From positions 1 to 64,000 of the forward strand of contig QANT01007443.1 in assembly GCA_003254885.1 (NCBI GenBank): a stretch of DNA of 64,000 bases. Reading direction: 5' to 3'. The notes beneath the pieces are model-generated. The model saw only the letters and a list, made by a program, of their open reading frames with translations. It had not been told where the DNA came from and made no database searches. This document shows positions 34,607 to 45,732 of this stretch, piece by piece. Each line of letters starts with the position of its first letter. Within the stretch, counting starts at the first letter, position 1. Made by a program: the position numbers and the translations under genes. This DNA is from Purshia tridentata. Its lineage: Eukaryota > Streptophyta > Magnoliopsida > Rosales > Rosaceae.

Positions 34607-37230
34607 TTAGTTAAATGCAAAACGGTTTGGTTTAGCTGACAAACGGTTGCTGCTTCTTTTGGTGACGTTTTTTCTATTGTTCCTCGTAGACTTCCTTTGT
34701 TTGTTGTCGGTTTTCTGCCTCTTTGCTCCTTGAGCTCCACTCTTCTTTTCAGCCTCACCCTCACATTCATCACCTTCCAGTTTTTTCCGCTTCAAAAGCT
34801 TGACGAGTCCTTCGAGTGCAACATCAACCTCTTCACTCTTCATCAACTCCTCTGCAACGTGGGCTGGAGTCACCTCTGTTTCCTTGAGCAAGTCTTCAAT
34901 TTCTCCAAAGAGGTGATGGTGGTTATTGATTCCCAAGTAATTAGAGGCTAAGAGTTTGAACCCATGGTAAGTGCAATAGGACATGTGAATATGCATGTCC
35001 ATTCGTCCAGGGCGCAAGAGAGCAGGGTCTAGCCTGTCCTTGTGGTTAGTGGTAAATATTATAATCCTCTCATCTCCACAACTAGACCATAAGCCATCTA
35101 TGAAGTTTAAAAGTCCTGATAGTGTCAACTGCATGAACCCAAATATGCAATAGTTAAAAGTTATATTCAAATAAGAAAAGATATAATAGAAAATCTAGTA
35201 CAATGGGGTGGTTCACTATTGAAGTTTCTTTTCTATTAAGTGCTTGAAATTTTTCCACATGAGTAATGCTACAAGGATCATGTTTTTGAGCTACATCATG
35301 TGGAGGTCTACTTGTTTACTAGTTGATAATACACATCACCAATCATATAATATGGTATGCTAATGTGGTTCTTTTAGCATTACTCTTTCAACATAGGTTG
35401 TCGTGACTTGTGAGGTCCTGTTTTTTAGTTTGGGGCCAAAGAAAAAACAAGCAAATTTTTTGTCCAGTCCAATGCAAAAAATAATTTTGAAAGGGCATCA
35501 TAGACAAACTATATGCGAAAAAGCTACTAGTTTGGTACCTGATAGCAACAAGGCAACATCCAGTCCAAATATGTGGGTTCTAGTTCTACGGTTCTACCCC
35601 CTTTAAATCAAAAACAAAAATGACACAGCAAAAAGTGAGTTGGTCATGGAATGAGGTGGGGTTGGTTGATTGTGTAAAAGATGCTTTTTGGGTTGTGAGG
35701 TGACATGAAATGCTTAGCGCTGATTTAGTGGTTCTAGCCTTCTAAGTAAGTAGACGCTAATATAACCCAAATTAAAGATTCACCAAATCACAAAGACCAA
35801 TTCAAAGCATTTCACTCCAGTCCACAAGTCATGTTACCCTGCACCTTTAATCCAATGGCCCTTCACACATAGCTACTGAAAAGAAAGAAAAGGTAGAACA
35901 CAACAATTGGAAAAGAGTAACATGAATTAAAAAGCATGACAAAAACTATGCTATCCATTATTATATGGAAACCAATTCTTAAATCAGAATGCTACAGACT
36001 ATGAGCAAACTTTAGGCAGAAAAAAAAAAAAAAAAACCTTTCCAATATAGGTTTATACTACGTGTCTATCAGAAATTAGCAAGCTCCCTGTTCTGTAGAT
36101 AATTTTCTTGGAAATTTTAGCAGCAAAATTAGAATTTTAATAGTAATATAGTATTTCATTGCCTAATAGTAGTATATTACCCAATTAATACACACAAAAA
36201 TCTTAAAACTTTAATGAACTTTAAAAGCATGATGACAAACCTGTACATCAGGTACTTGCTTTCTTCCATCCCCATGTCTACTACGTTCAGGCAAATCAAC
36301 ACTGCAATCAATGTCTTCAATCACAAGAATCGACCGATTGGCGGTGGCCAGCAACAGTTTTCTCAGGTCCGAGTCACGAAATATATTCGCAAGCTGCAAG
36401 TCATACACATCAAACTTGAGGTAATTAGCCATGGCTGCAACCAAGCTCGATTTGCCCGTGCCTGGAGGACCGTACAGCAAGTACCCACGTTTCCATGCCC
36501 TCCCCACTCTCTTATAGAACTCCTTCCTCCTCACAAACCTGTTCAGATCCTCAATAACATCATTCTTGAGGTCTGCATCCATGGCCAGTGTCTCAAATGT
36601 TGAAGGGTGCTCAAGATTGATGGACTCCCACTTGACCCCATTATAAGAGTGGTGGGAATTGTTGAGTGTGTACATCTTCAACACCCTTTCTTCATCTTTG
36701 ATTTCTTTGGCTCTTTCAAGCACATGAGGCACATAAAAATCCAAAATTTTCTCTTTGTGCTTCTTGAGGAATTTTAGCTCAAAGAAACGCTTTTCAGACC
36801 TGGGAGGAGAAAATGGGTCATTGGGGTTGTTCTGTGCTGACTCTGCACAAACAAACTTCCATTGAAGCTCAACCCCATCATAGGAATCTACCAATTTCTC
36901 ACCTTTCTCGAGCCGAATTGTCAAATTTTTCCCCTTTGGGATTTTGCTGATCTTGAGCCTCTCAGTGTTGGAAGAGATCTTTGTGCACAAGTATATCTCT
37001 GCAGCATCATAGACTTGGTTTCGGGACATGCCATTGGATTCCTCTATGACTAGTGTGAGTTTTGGGGAGTGAGCCTTGAAGAGGTAGCGGAGGCTGGATA
37101 AAAGGTAGCCTCTAACTGGGTGAGGTATGATTTCATTGGCCATGGACCTAAAGAGCATCATTGAGGCTGCCATGGAGGCATAGGCAGAGAACATTGATGA
37201 TGGGGAGGGGATTTCTTTGGTGGAGAACAT
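34607..37230 (-). CDS. BCS1-like AAA-ATPase, copy C (At2g18190 type)
   Basis: Two exons, 36241-37230 and 34607-35128, joined in phase 0, give 503 residues. The start is MFSTKEIPSPSSMFSAYASMA, with an N-terminal membrane segment and an AAA-associated domain (NQVYDAAEIYL, FFELKFLKKHKEKI), then Walker A GPPGTGKSSL, Walker B ILVIEDIDC, the sensor FTTNHKDRLDPALLRPGRMD, and a very basic tail (KSTRNNRKNVTKRSSNRL) much longer than in copy A. The basic tail may bind anionic lipid or nucleic acid or act as a nuclear signal; that is speculation. The intron is 1.1 kb, several times longer than in the sister genes, and contains a MITE at 35261-35385. A TATA box lies about 80 bp upstream. Confidence 0.92.
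35252..35394. mobile_element. Mutator-type MITE, 125 bp, in the intron of AAA-ATPase copy C
   Basis: The element 35261-35385 begins GAGTAATGCTA and ends TAGCATTACTC, perfect 11-bp inverted ends, with further imperfect pairing inside. The flanks are a 9-bp target duplication with one mismatch (TTTCCACAT at 35252-35260, TTTCAACAT at 35386-35394). No coding capacity. Confidence 0.75.
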
Positions 37231-37310
37231 GATGATGATTAGAAGCTTTGGATCTTGAAGAGATGGTGTTGTAGTCTCAAGGTTTGTAAGGTGTTTAGTA
37301 GAGGAGTGAA

Positions 37311-37320
37311 TAATTTATAA
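37311..37320 (-). promoter_or_regulatory. TATA box of AAA-ATPase copy C
   Basis: TTATAAATTA on the minus strand, 81-90 bp before the ATG at 37230. Confidence 0.5.
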
Positions 37321-37457
37321 GCACGAGTGTGAATGTGAGAGCCTGAGCCTTTTTTTCTAATTTGCCTTTTTCTTGGACATAATTTGGTACTGAATGAGTG
37401 GAGTCCTACTATAATAAGTCCAAAAGAGAAAGGGAGAGACACATGCTTTCTTTGCAT

Positions 37458-38499
37458 CTATATGCTTTCGTATTGAATTTGCTAGCTCTTGCTTTTCTCT
37501 TTGTGACCAATACTTTACTTAGTATAATTGAGAGATCAGGAAAGGCCAACGTTTAATAAGCTTAAGGCGCAAGCAATGGGGCTATGTGAGTTGCTGACTT
37601 CTACTTGTGCCATGAGGTATGATGTGGCCCATTTCAGTACATCCCCTTTTTACAACCTCCCTGACTATCATCTGACACCATTCGTTGGGTGATGTGATCA
37701 ATTTCGTGAGGAAGAAGTTGCATACAACTGTTAGTACATGCAGTTTGTAAATGAGTTAATTACTCTAGGATTCATGACAAGCATCCTATTTAATCTCTAC
37801 TACATCTACTGTTTAAATTTAACAATAATGTCACATTTATATTCCCATCAAGTTTATGTTGGGAGGCGTCTGTGCCTACTGATGGCATTTGTCCTGCATC
37901 CTTTTCTTGATTTCATTCATAAACTTTCACCTCCATCTCATTCTCATACCCACTTAATTAAATTAATTTTTTCCACTTCTAAAACCATGAGCTGGGTTTC
38001 TGTATAGCATATATAAGAAATAATTGTTCTACCAAATATAAACTTCGGCATGGTCCAGCAACTTCACCGACTAGTACTAGTCGTTCCATTTTAATTACAG
38101 AGTAGTGGGCATGAGAACAAAAAACATAGAGATAGCAGTGGGTATGAGATGGTGGTGGTGGTAGTGGTAGGCGGGGCTTGAACAACAGCGAAAAGAGAGA
38201 GAGTGAAAAAGGGGTGGTGTGGACGTGGGAGGGAGGAAGATGTAGGGTTTTTCATTTAATTTTTATTTCAATTTTTTACAAAAATGAAATATTGGTACAG
38301 TTGGTAAATTATTAATATGAGCAAATGTGGAAGAAAGAAAGTTGAGATTGTTGCTTATTAAAAGTTTAGTATTGTGTGCACTCAAATGACACATGGCAGT
38401 TAAAGAAGTGAATAGGCAAATGAAAAAGGTGGATGAAGAAATAGCATTCTCCATAGGAATATATTCTCTTTTTTCTTATTTTTTGCTAGGTGGAAGAAA
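37458..38499. other. Intergenic, no gene seen
   Basis: Upstream side of AAA-ATPase copy C. It contains a GT/GGT-rich stretch at 38140-38215 and nothing that reads as a gene. Confidence 0.35.
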
Positions 38500-38860
38500 G
38501 TAAAATTGAAACGGAAATTGTTTATAATTAAATAGAACCGAAGCTGAAATTGTTTATAATTAAATAGGACTGAAACTGTTTATAATTAAACTGAAACTGA
38601 GAGTGAAACTGGAATGAAACTAAAATTACGGGTAAAACTGAAACTGAAACTGCAAGTTTTCCATAATTGAAATTGAGAGTTTTGCATAACTGAAACTGAG
38701 AATGTAACTGAAATTACGGGTGAAACTGAAACTAAATTTGTGGTTGTGAGTAAGTTGATGTCACCTAAAAATTAAATTTGTGGTTGTGGGTGAGTTGATA
38801 TTACCTTGAAATTAAATTTATAGTTGTGGATGAGTTGATGTTAATTAAAGGTGAGTTATA
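38500..38860 (+). repeat. Cluster of short imperfect tandem repeats
   Basis: The words gaaactgaaac and tgtttataattaaa recur many times between 38500 and 38740. They are followed by three imperfect copies, about 45 bp apart, of aaatttgtggttgtgggtgagttgat (38740-38850). There is no open frame through it. It looks like a decayed minisatellite or the inside of an unidentified repeat. Confidence 0.6.
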
Positions 38861-40440
38861 AGTAAATTATTAGATTTGAGTACTTTTGGTTAATTTTTTC
38901 ACTGATCAATACCTTATAAGTTATAATTAAATCACTCCTCCTAGAAAGAATTTTGAGTTGCAGGCTAACAGCCAACTGCAATTGGTATAGAGAATATCAA
39001 GGAATCTCACGCATATCTTTGAAAAGCCACTCCAAGTCCAAGCTACTGCCTTTCTTTCCAAAAAAAATAATCAACAATCACTAGTTTAGTTTCCATTAAA
39101 AGAGGGTCTGTGCGACTGTCCCAAGAATCCTACACTTTCTCAGGAATCAGCATTAGGCATTGCCTCTTTCAGCTAGCAGTGGAATCTCAACCTGAAATTG
39201 CATCTCTTACAAAGCAGTCTATCAGTCCCTTTTTCTTTTAATTTTCTAATCTTTTTGGTTTAATGCATCACTTGAACAAGTTGGTTTTTGCTAAGCTTCC
39301 TTTTTCTTTTATCTTTATTAGCTTGGATTTGTCCTTTTTAGTGACTTTTAATCCACAAATCAACTCTAATTAATATTATATGGCACAAAGGCCCATCACC
39401 CATGCTTGCTATTTGCTAACTTTCTTCGTGGAAGAGAATAGTTTCTGGCAAAGTTTGCAAGTCGGTCAAGTACACACTTTATCATTTAATTGGTGATTTA
39501 ATTGCACTCTTGCTTTCTTCATCATTGTATTCATGACTTACTTTTAACCAATTTTTCCATGGAGTATGTCTTGTGGCATAACATAACCCACTCAATGTTC
39601 GAAAAAGCATTTTAACTGCGACAAATATATCACAGCTCAAAGTTTTGCCCAGTCGCCTTAGAATTTCATAGTGCGTTGCTTTATATTAGATTATTAGCAA
39701 CTTTAAATCTTGCCGCTAAAAGCAAAAATATGGAGATAGACGTTAATGGGAAAGGCCTTGGCAGGCATGTGAAATTGTTTCTAAATACTTTTGGCGACCA
39801 CTTTTTTCCATCAAATTTTCAAGCTATAACCACGTAACCATGTTTGAATGGTAAGACACCTCTGTACCATTGCTTACCATTTACAACTCAACCAATTAAG
39901 CTTGCAATTTGTTAAAAGACATGTAATCTAATTGCTTGCTTCTACCCACTGCCTCTTTTTCAAGTGGGGAATGAGCCTACACAGAAATAGTAACAAGCTA
40001 GGACTTCGTATCTGTTGGGTTTTGTGTTATATTAGTTGAACATCCAAATAATAACAAACATACCTATACAATCACAGGACCAAAAGATCATATTTTATAC
40101 AACTTCCCACTTAAAATTTCTTAAACAGAAATGAATTAAAATATTAAAAAGAATCTTTTGACTAAGCTTAACTGCAGTCACTTATTTTAAGACCATCCAT
40201 TTATCTACAGTACTAGTCAGGCATGAAAACGAAAATGCCTTGAGACGTCAACTTTGCTGACCCAAATAAACTCAGTTAATGGGGTGTGTGTGTATATATA
40301 TATATATAAAGCCTGATAAGAAAATATATATAAAGACTAGAAATGTACGTGCTGTTATTTGATATGTCCAAAGGGACGCCAAAAAGAAATAAATTATATA
40401 ATTGTCACTTAGTCACTTAGTCATTTAGATTATTAATTAT
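38861..40440. other. Intergenic, no gene seen
   Basis: AT-rich, with a GT/TA microsatellite near 40280-40310 just downstream of AAA-ATPase copy D. No coding sequence or defined element was found. Confidence 0.4.
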
Positions 40441-42438
40441 CTACTTTTTTTCATCATCGTCATCTTTGTTATCCTTCTTAGTCTCTGCCTCTTTAGCAGC
40501 ACTAGTTTCCCTTTCTTTAGCTTCAAGTTCTTCTCGTTTCCTTTTAGCTTCAGCCTCCTCATTTTCCTCCTTCTTCACATCCATAAATTCAAACAGGCCT
40601 TGAAGAGCAATGTCTGGGTCGTCGCTCTTTATAAGCTGCTCGGCAACTTCTGCAGGCGTGATTTGAATGCTTTCGATTTTGTCTTCGATGTTCTCAAACA
40701 ATGTGTGGTCTTTGATTCCAAGGTAGTTGGCCGCTAGAAGCCTAAAACCTGATGGGGTGCAATAGGACATGTGAACATGAACGTCCATGCGACCCGGGCG
40801 CAAGAGGGCCGGGTCGAGCTTCTCCTTGTGATTGGTCGTGAACACTATAATCCTCTCGTCGCCACAGCTCGACCATAGGCCGTCGATGAAATTGAGCAAT
40901 CCTGATAGTGTCACCTGTGCCACACAAAAATTAATTATAAGTATAAAGTAAACAATTATTAATTTTGTTTTAAGTACTTTTTTGTAACATATTATGGCAT
41001 GCGGAAATTAAGACTGTGGCCGACCCAAAATCAGCATAAAGATTATAACATGATACATCAACGTGGTTGAAACGCATTGGCCTTGTATGCATCCAAAGGA
41101 ACTTTCCTTGAAGCTGCCTGAAACGTCATTGTCTTGGCGTGCTGTAAATTTCTAATAATCCAATCCAATCCAATCTACACTAGCTAAGTAGCTAGTCCAT
41201 GTGTTCATGCCAAACTAGGTCTAATTACTTACCTAAGGGTAGGTTGGACATTTTAATTCCCTATTGTATTACCATCAAAGTTCAAAGTTGAAATAAAAGA
41301 ATAATTATTTTCACAAATAAAGCACCAAATTAAGAATCAATGGAAGTCTGAATTTGCATTCATATAATTGGGTAAGCAAGCAATAAAGAAAACACAAGGC
41401 AAGTCAACTGGCCTGTTTGTCTTGGGAGCCCTGTGGATGTGAAGCTCTTGACTCAGCCATCCGATCCTGAAACTCAATGGTGCAATCAATATCCTCCACC
41501 ACCAGAATGGAGCGATTCGCCATCGCAATGAGCAGCCTCCTCAGCTCGGAGTTGCACCGCAGCTCCGTCAGCTCCAAGTCATAGATATCAAAATTCAAAT
41601 AATTGGCCATCGCAGCGATCAAGCTCGACTTCCCAGTCCCCGGCGGACCGTACAGCAAGTAGCCTCTTTTCCACGCCTTCCCGACTTTTCTATAGTACTC
41701 CTTCCTCTTCACGAACCTCTCCAGGTCTCGAAGAATAGAGCTCTTGAGATCGGAGTCCAGGGCCAGCGTTTCGAACGTGGCCGGGTGGTCCAGGTTTGTT
41801 GGGACCCAGGCGTCGGCGATGTTGCCATAGAGGCAGTCGTAGTCCATGGTGAAGATTTTCAGCGTCTTCTTTTCTTGTTTCATGGATTTGGCTTGTTTGA
41901 CGATGTGGGGGAGGTAGGAGTTGAGCACCAAGTCTCTGTGTTTCTTGTGGAAGGTGAGCTCAAAGGATCGAACTTCGGATCTCAACGTTGAATTCAGGTC
42001 ACGAGGGTTGTGGAAGTTGTAGCTCTTGCTCTCAACTTGCCTGCAGACCAAGATCCAATTGAACTTAACGGCGTGAAAGACGTCAACAATGTCCTGGTTG
42101 CTTTCCATGGTTATGGTGAAGTTCTTTTCCTTGTCAGGCTTACTGATTTTGATTCTGTGGGTGGAGGGAGAGACTTTGGTGCCCAAGTAGGTCTCTGCGG
42201 CCTCGTATATTTGGTTGGATACAAGCCCATCGAACTCCTCTATAACCATCGTCAGTTGGTTCGAGAACCGACTGAAGAGGCCTTTGATGCCGGAGAAGAA
42301 GTAGTCTTGGATCTCATGGGGCAGGAAATCTTGGGCAATGGACCGCACTAACATTGCCGTGCCGGCCACAGAAGCCGCCGTTGATAGGACCGCCTTGGCC
42401 GTCGCCAGCTTGGTTTCGGCGGAGGAAGAGGAGGCCAT
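40441..42438 (-). CDS. BCS1-like AAA-ATPase, copy D (At3g50930/At3g50940 type)
   Basis: Exon 1 is 41413-42438 and exon 2 is 40441-40914, giving 499 residues. I start at MASSSSAETKLATAK (42438); the in-frame ATG 60 bases upstream falls between the TATA region and this start and lacks family similarity. The segment NPRDLNSTLRSEVRSFELTFHKKHR strongly resembles my memory of At3g50940. Walker A GPPGTGKSS, Walker B ILVVEDIDC and the sensor TTNHKEKLDPALLRPGRMD are intact. The tail is highly charged (EEAEAKRKREELEAKERE and a run of D/E/K). The family splice point (Q before VTLSGLLNF) has GC, not GT, at the donor, so the intron appears to be GC-AG. This copy differs from A-C in its N-terminus, so the array mixes two subtypes. 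Confidence 0.9.
41411..41412 (-). other. Probable GC donor of the AAA-ATPase copy D intron
   Basis: On the minus strand the exon ends ACAAACAG and the intron begins GCCAGT. Phase 0 joining to the acceptor ggcacag at 40915 gives DKQ-VTLSGLLNFIDG, exactly the family junction. No GT donor nearby keeps the frame and the family sequence. Confidence 0.65.
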
Positions 42439-42502
42439 TGATTTGGTATATATGATATGAGTACTTGTTAAGGTTTGGTTCTCAAACTTTGGGTTCAAAT
42501 GT

Positions 42503-42511
42503 GTATATATG
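42503..42511 (-). promoter_or_regulatory. TATA-like element of AAA-ATPase copy D
   Basis: ATATATACA on the minus strand, about 65-73 bp before the ATG at 42438. Confidence 0.4.
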
Positions 42512-42904
42512 TAGAGCCAAATGTGTACGTTTAGTTTGGTGAGATGGGTATTTGTGGAATTATTTCAACTCAAAAGTCTGAACAAGGAAGCATCACAGCT
42601 TCTTCTTCCACCATGAATGGTTGCTGGGTTGACTCATCTAAAGACTTAATTTGTATGATAATACCATTTTTGACTCATTTATATAAATATGAAATAGTGA
42701 GGTGAGACCAACAAGACCAACTCTGATACTTTTAGACGGAGAATTTACTTGTTTTTATTTGTATAAGTCTTGATTTTGTATTCAAAATTTAATAGTTAAT
42801 TATGAACTCGTAAATTTGACCCCATATACACTTTATTAGACATGCACCTTTGAATTTATTATAAAGTATAAACTATTAAATTCATTCTCGCATCAAAAGT
42901 CAAC

Positions 42905-43155
42905 AATCACCATATATGGTTTGTCCTTGTCGGGCTTGCTGACTTTGATTCTGCTGCCACGTATATTTGGTTGCACACAAGCCCATTGAAGTCCTCCATC
43001 ACCATTGTCAGTTGGTTCGAGAAGCGACTGAAGAAGCAGCCTCTGATGCCGGAGAAGTAGTCTTGAATTTCGTAGGCATTTATTTATGGTTATGTATGAT
43101 GAATTATGGTGAATTAGTTCTCAAACATTGATCTCTAATGTCTATATGTAGAGCA
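42905..43155 (-). pseudogene. Fragment of a copy D-like AAA-ATPase (5' part and promoter)
   Basis: On the minus strand it matches part of exon 1 of copy D: QDYFSGI, SRFSNQLTMVMEDF, NQIYVAAES-like residues and a KSASPTRT-like stretch. Parts are missing and the rest of the gene is absent. The similarity extends past the coding part into the copy D leader and TATA region (ctatatgtagagc near 43145), so it is a duplicate of the 5' end with its promoter. Confidence 0.75.
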
Positions 43156-43962
43156 AATTAATTTAGAAATAATCGCACCAGAACGTATGGGTTGTGGCTC
43201 AGTTTAGGAAGGAATTTATTTTGGTAACTTGGTTTCCTTGTTGATATTGGTTATCAATTGTTGTTTGGAGAGTCTTTGCTTCCAAGTAATTTCCTTAAAG
43301 AGAATTGTAGAGCCTACAACTACTCAAAGAGTAAGAGACACCAAAAAGTCAATTGTGGGAGTGTGTGAGATTCTCCTTAGGGTTGAGAAGTGGTTGATAT
43401 CCCTTGTCAGCGTAACCTAATTTGGGGTAAACTTAGTAAATTGCCATATTATTTTTCAAAATCTATTTTTTCTTAAAGTGGTTGCACTATCTTCGGATAT
43501 ATAAATTAACGAGAATTTATAACAAAACTTATTATATGTAGCGGTCAATATGTAGTTTTCTTCTTACAATAGATACGTGAAAACTCACATATATTATATG
43601 AATGAAAAGTTATATGTAATGATGGCACACAAATAACCCAGACTTGTTCTCTTAGTCCCAATTCATACGTGGTTCAGCCCTAGAAAAGGAAAACACCACT
43701 GATCTAGTCCTTTGGAAAGATTAATCAAAGTCATTGGCTAATAAATTAAGTTGACTTGAATCAATGGCCCATTGACCCCTATAGTGTACTATCTAAAGTC
43801 AAGACTGACTTAGGAGTCAGGACTGGGGTTTGAACCATATGAACTCGTATAAGTTTCAAAATGAGAATAATGAAATGAGATACAAGCCTTCTCCAGCCCA
43901 AAATGGGCCTAATATTTTTGCGTCCTCGCAAGTCTAGATTACAGTATTTTATTTCCACCTTG
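43156..43962. other. Intergenic, no gene seen
   Basis: AT-rich, no coding sequence recognised. A 63-codon frame at 43229-43420 has no family resemblance. Confidence 0.35.
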
Positions 43963-44990
43963 ATCCTTGTTGATGCAAAAATCTGTTCAGACCTTTACAA
44001 ACAATTTAAATGAAGACTTCTGCTGACGTGGGCAAGCTTATGAGCTAGGAGGTAGATTCGAACACGTCAGCTCGTTGGCTTGGAGCCTCTTCCTGCAATC
44101 CAATCAGAAAAGAGCACCGGTGTGGTACCAGCTGAAGGTACTCTAATGGTAAAGTCAGAGAGGTGCAAGGAAGAAAAATGCAAGAGCAAGCACAGCAAGA
44201 ACTTGGGAGAAAGGTGAAGGAAAAGAGGTAAAGTTTTCTGGGCTTATTTCTCTAGAGCTTGGGTAAGTTTTTTTGCTGAGAATTGTATATCCCCTTTCCC
44301 TTATGAACATGCTCTTATTTATAGGCAAAAGGGGATCAAATATTTTTTGGATTTGTAGGGGTGATCATGATGCTAAGCGTATAGCAAACTAGGTGGCTGA
44401 CAGACTTTCCATTTAATGCAAGAGAGGTGACTACCAAATGACTGGAAATCACTAGCATTAAATGGAAAGTAAGGCAAAGCTAATAAGTAATCAATGTAAA
44501 GCATAAATGTACCTTCGGTGTGTCAGGCGTAATAAATGCTCTTGGGGGTTGTGCTTGACTCGAAAGGGGATGAGTCGAAGAGGATCGATCCAATCCGAGT
44601 AAGACTTTGTGAATTGCAGTCAACCCACACGGGTGTTGGTTCTTCCAGACAATACTCGGCTTGGAAAAGACGATGGCTTCCTATTCGAACTCAAAAGAAG
44701 GTGAGATGGTGGTTAGAGGATCCATGTTTGAAGGAATATACTCCGAGACATTCCAATCAGAACAAAGAAGATCCGATCCGAATAATTGGTGAATTGTTGA
44801 CGTTTGCTCCTCCGGCGAAGGACCTTGGTGCATTCCGTTTGGATTGAATCACGCAATGGAATCCGATCCGAAATAGTCGTCTCAAGGGACCGTTGACTGA
44901 GGTAGTGAGGTTGAACTCGGATGCGAGACTACACGTTGCTTCAAGACATTGACCATTGACTTTAGTGGGGTGTTATCCCCAAACAATCCT
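43963..44990. mobile_element. Solo LTR of an LTR retrotransposon, 1,018 bp
   Basis: The element 43968-44985 begins TGTTGATG and ends CCAAACA (TG...CA ends, TGTT/AACA inverted) and is flanked by a perfect 5-bp target duplication ATCCT (43963-43967, 44986-44990). There is no second LTR and no internal domain, so it is a recombination relic. A TATTTATAGG word near 44318 could be a promoter or polyadenylation feature of the LTR. The superfamily (Copia or Gypsy) cannot be told from the LTR alone, nor its age. Confidence 0.8.
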
Positions 44991-45732
44991 ACTCACCGTA
45001 TAGTTGGTGACTGCACTTTTTATAATTGTGCCTTCTTAAAAAGTATTTAAATCCTCTCGTTCTTCAAGGAATAAATCCTAATTTAATTCTAATGGTGTCT
45101 AGGCTTCCTCAAAAATGTTAGTTAAAATTGGTGTGACCTCTCCTTGTGTCAAGACAGGATCATACTAATCACACATAAACCAATAAACGAGCATGAAATC
45201 GTGATCATAACCATGAACGAGCATGAAATCGTGATCATAACCATGGTCCAAGTCTCTCCAATAGGTAATGAGTTGGGTTTCTTGATACCATATATTTGTA
45301 ACGATTCAAGACCTTCTCCTAAAAACTTGTCGTCGGTGGCATTCACATGCAGGCCTCAAGTACCCTAAATTTTTCAACCAAATAGTTGATGTGGGATTTA
45401 AGGGTATACTAGTCATCACTACATCATCATGATGTTGCTCCCACAATATGTAAACGCAACCATGGTAGCATTGAGACCTAGTCACTATTTGTTTTGTTAG
45501 ATTGGAAGTGATGGAATTCTAACCCTTCAATCTCAGTTGAAAAAAAAAATTAAAAAAAAAAATCTGATTTTGGTGAATGGGGACCTCTCTGCAAGGCAAC
45601 ACATGGCATTACATGTAAGTCATTGACCTCCTCCTCCTCCAGGCTCCAGCTACTTAATTGGTATTTTGAGCATAGCATCTGCAATAATCATGACCGGCCA
45701 CACCACTCCAAGCTGTCACTTTAGCCCACATT
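44991..45732. other. Intergenic, no gene seen
   Basis: Contains a direct repeat of about 30 bp at 45188-45243 (cgagcatgaaatcgtgatcataaccatg-like, two copies in tandem) and A-runs near 45540-45560. No gene was recognised. Confidence 0.45.
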
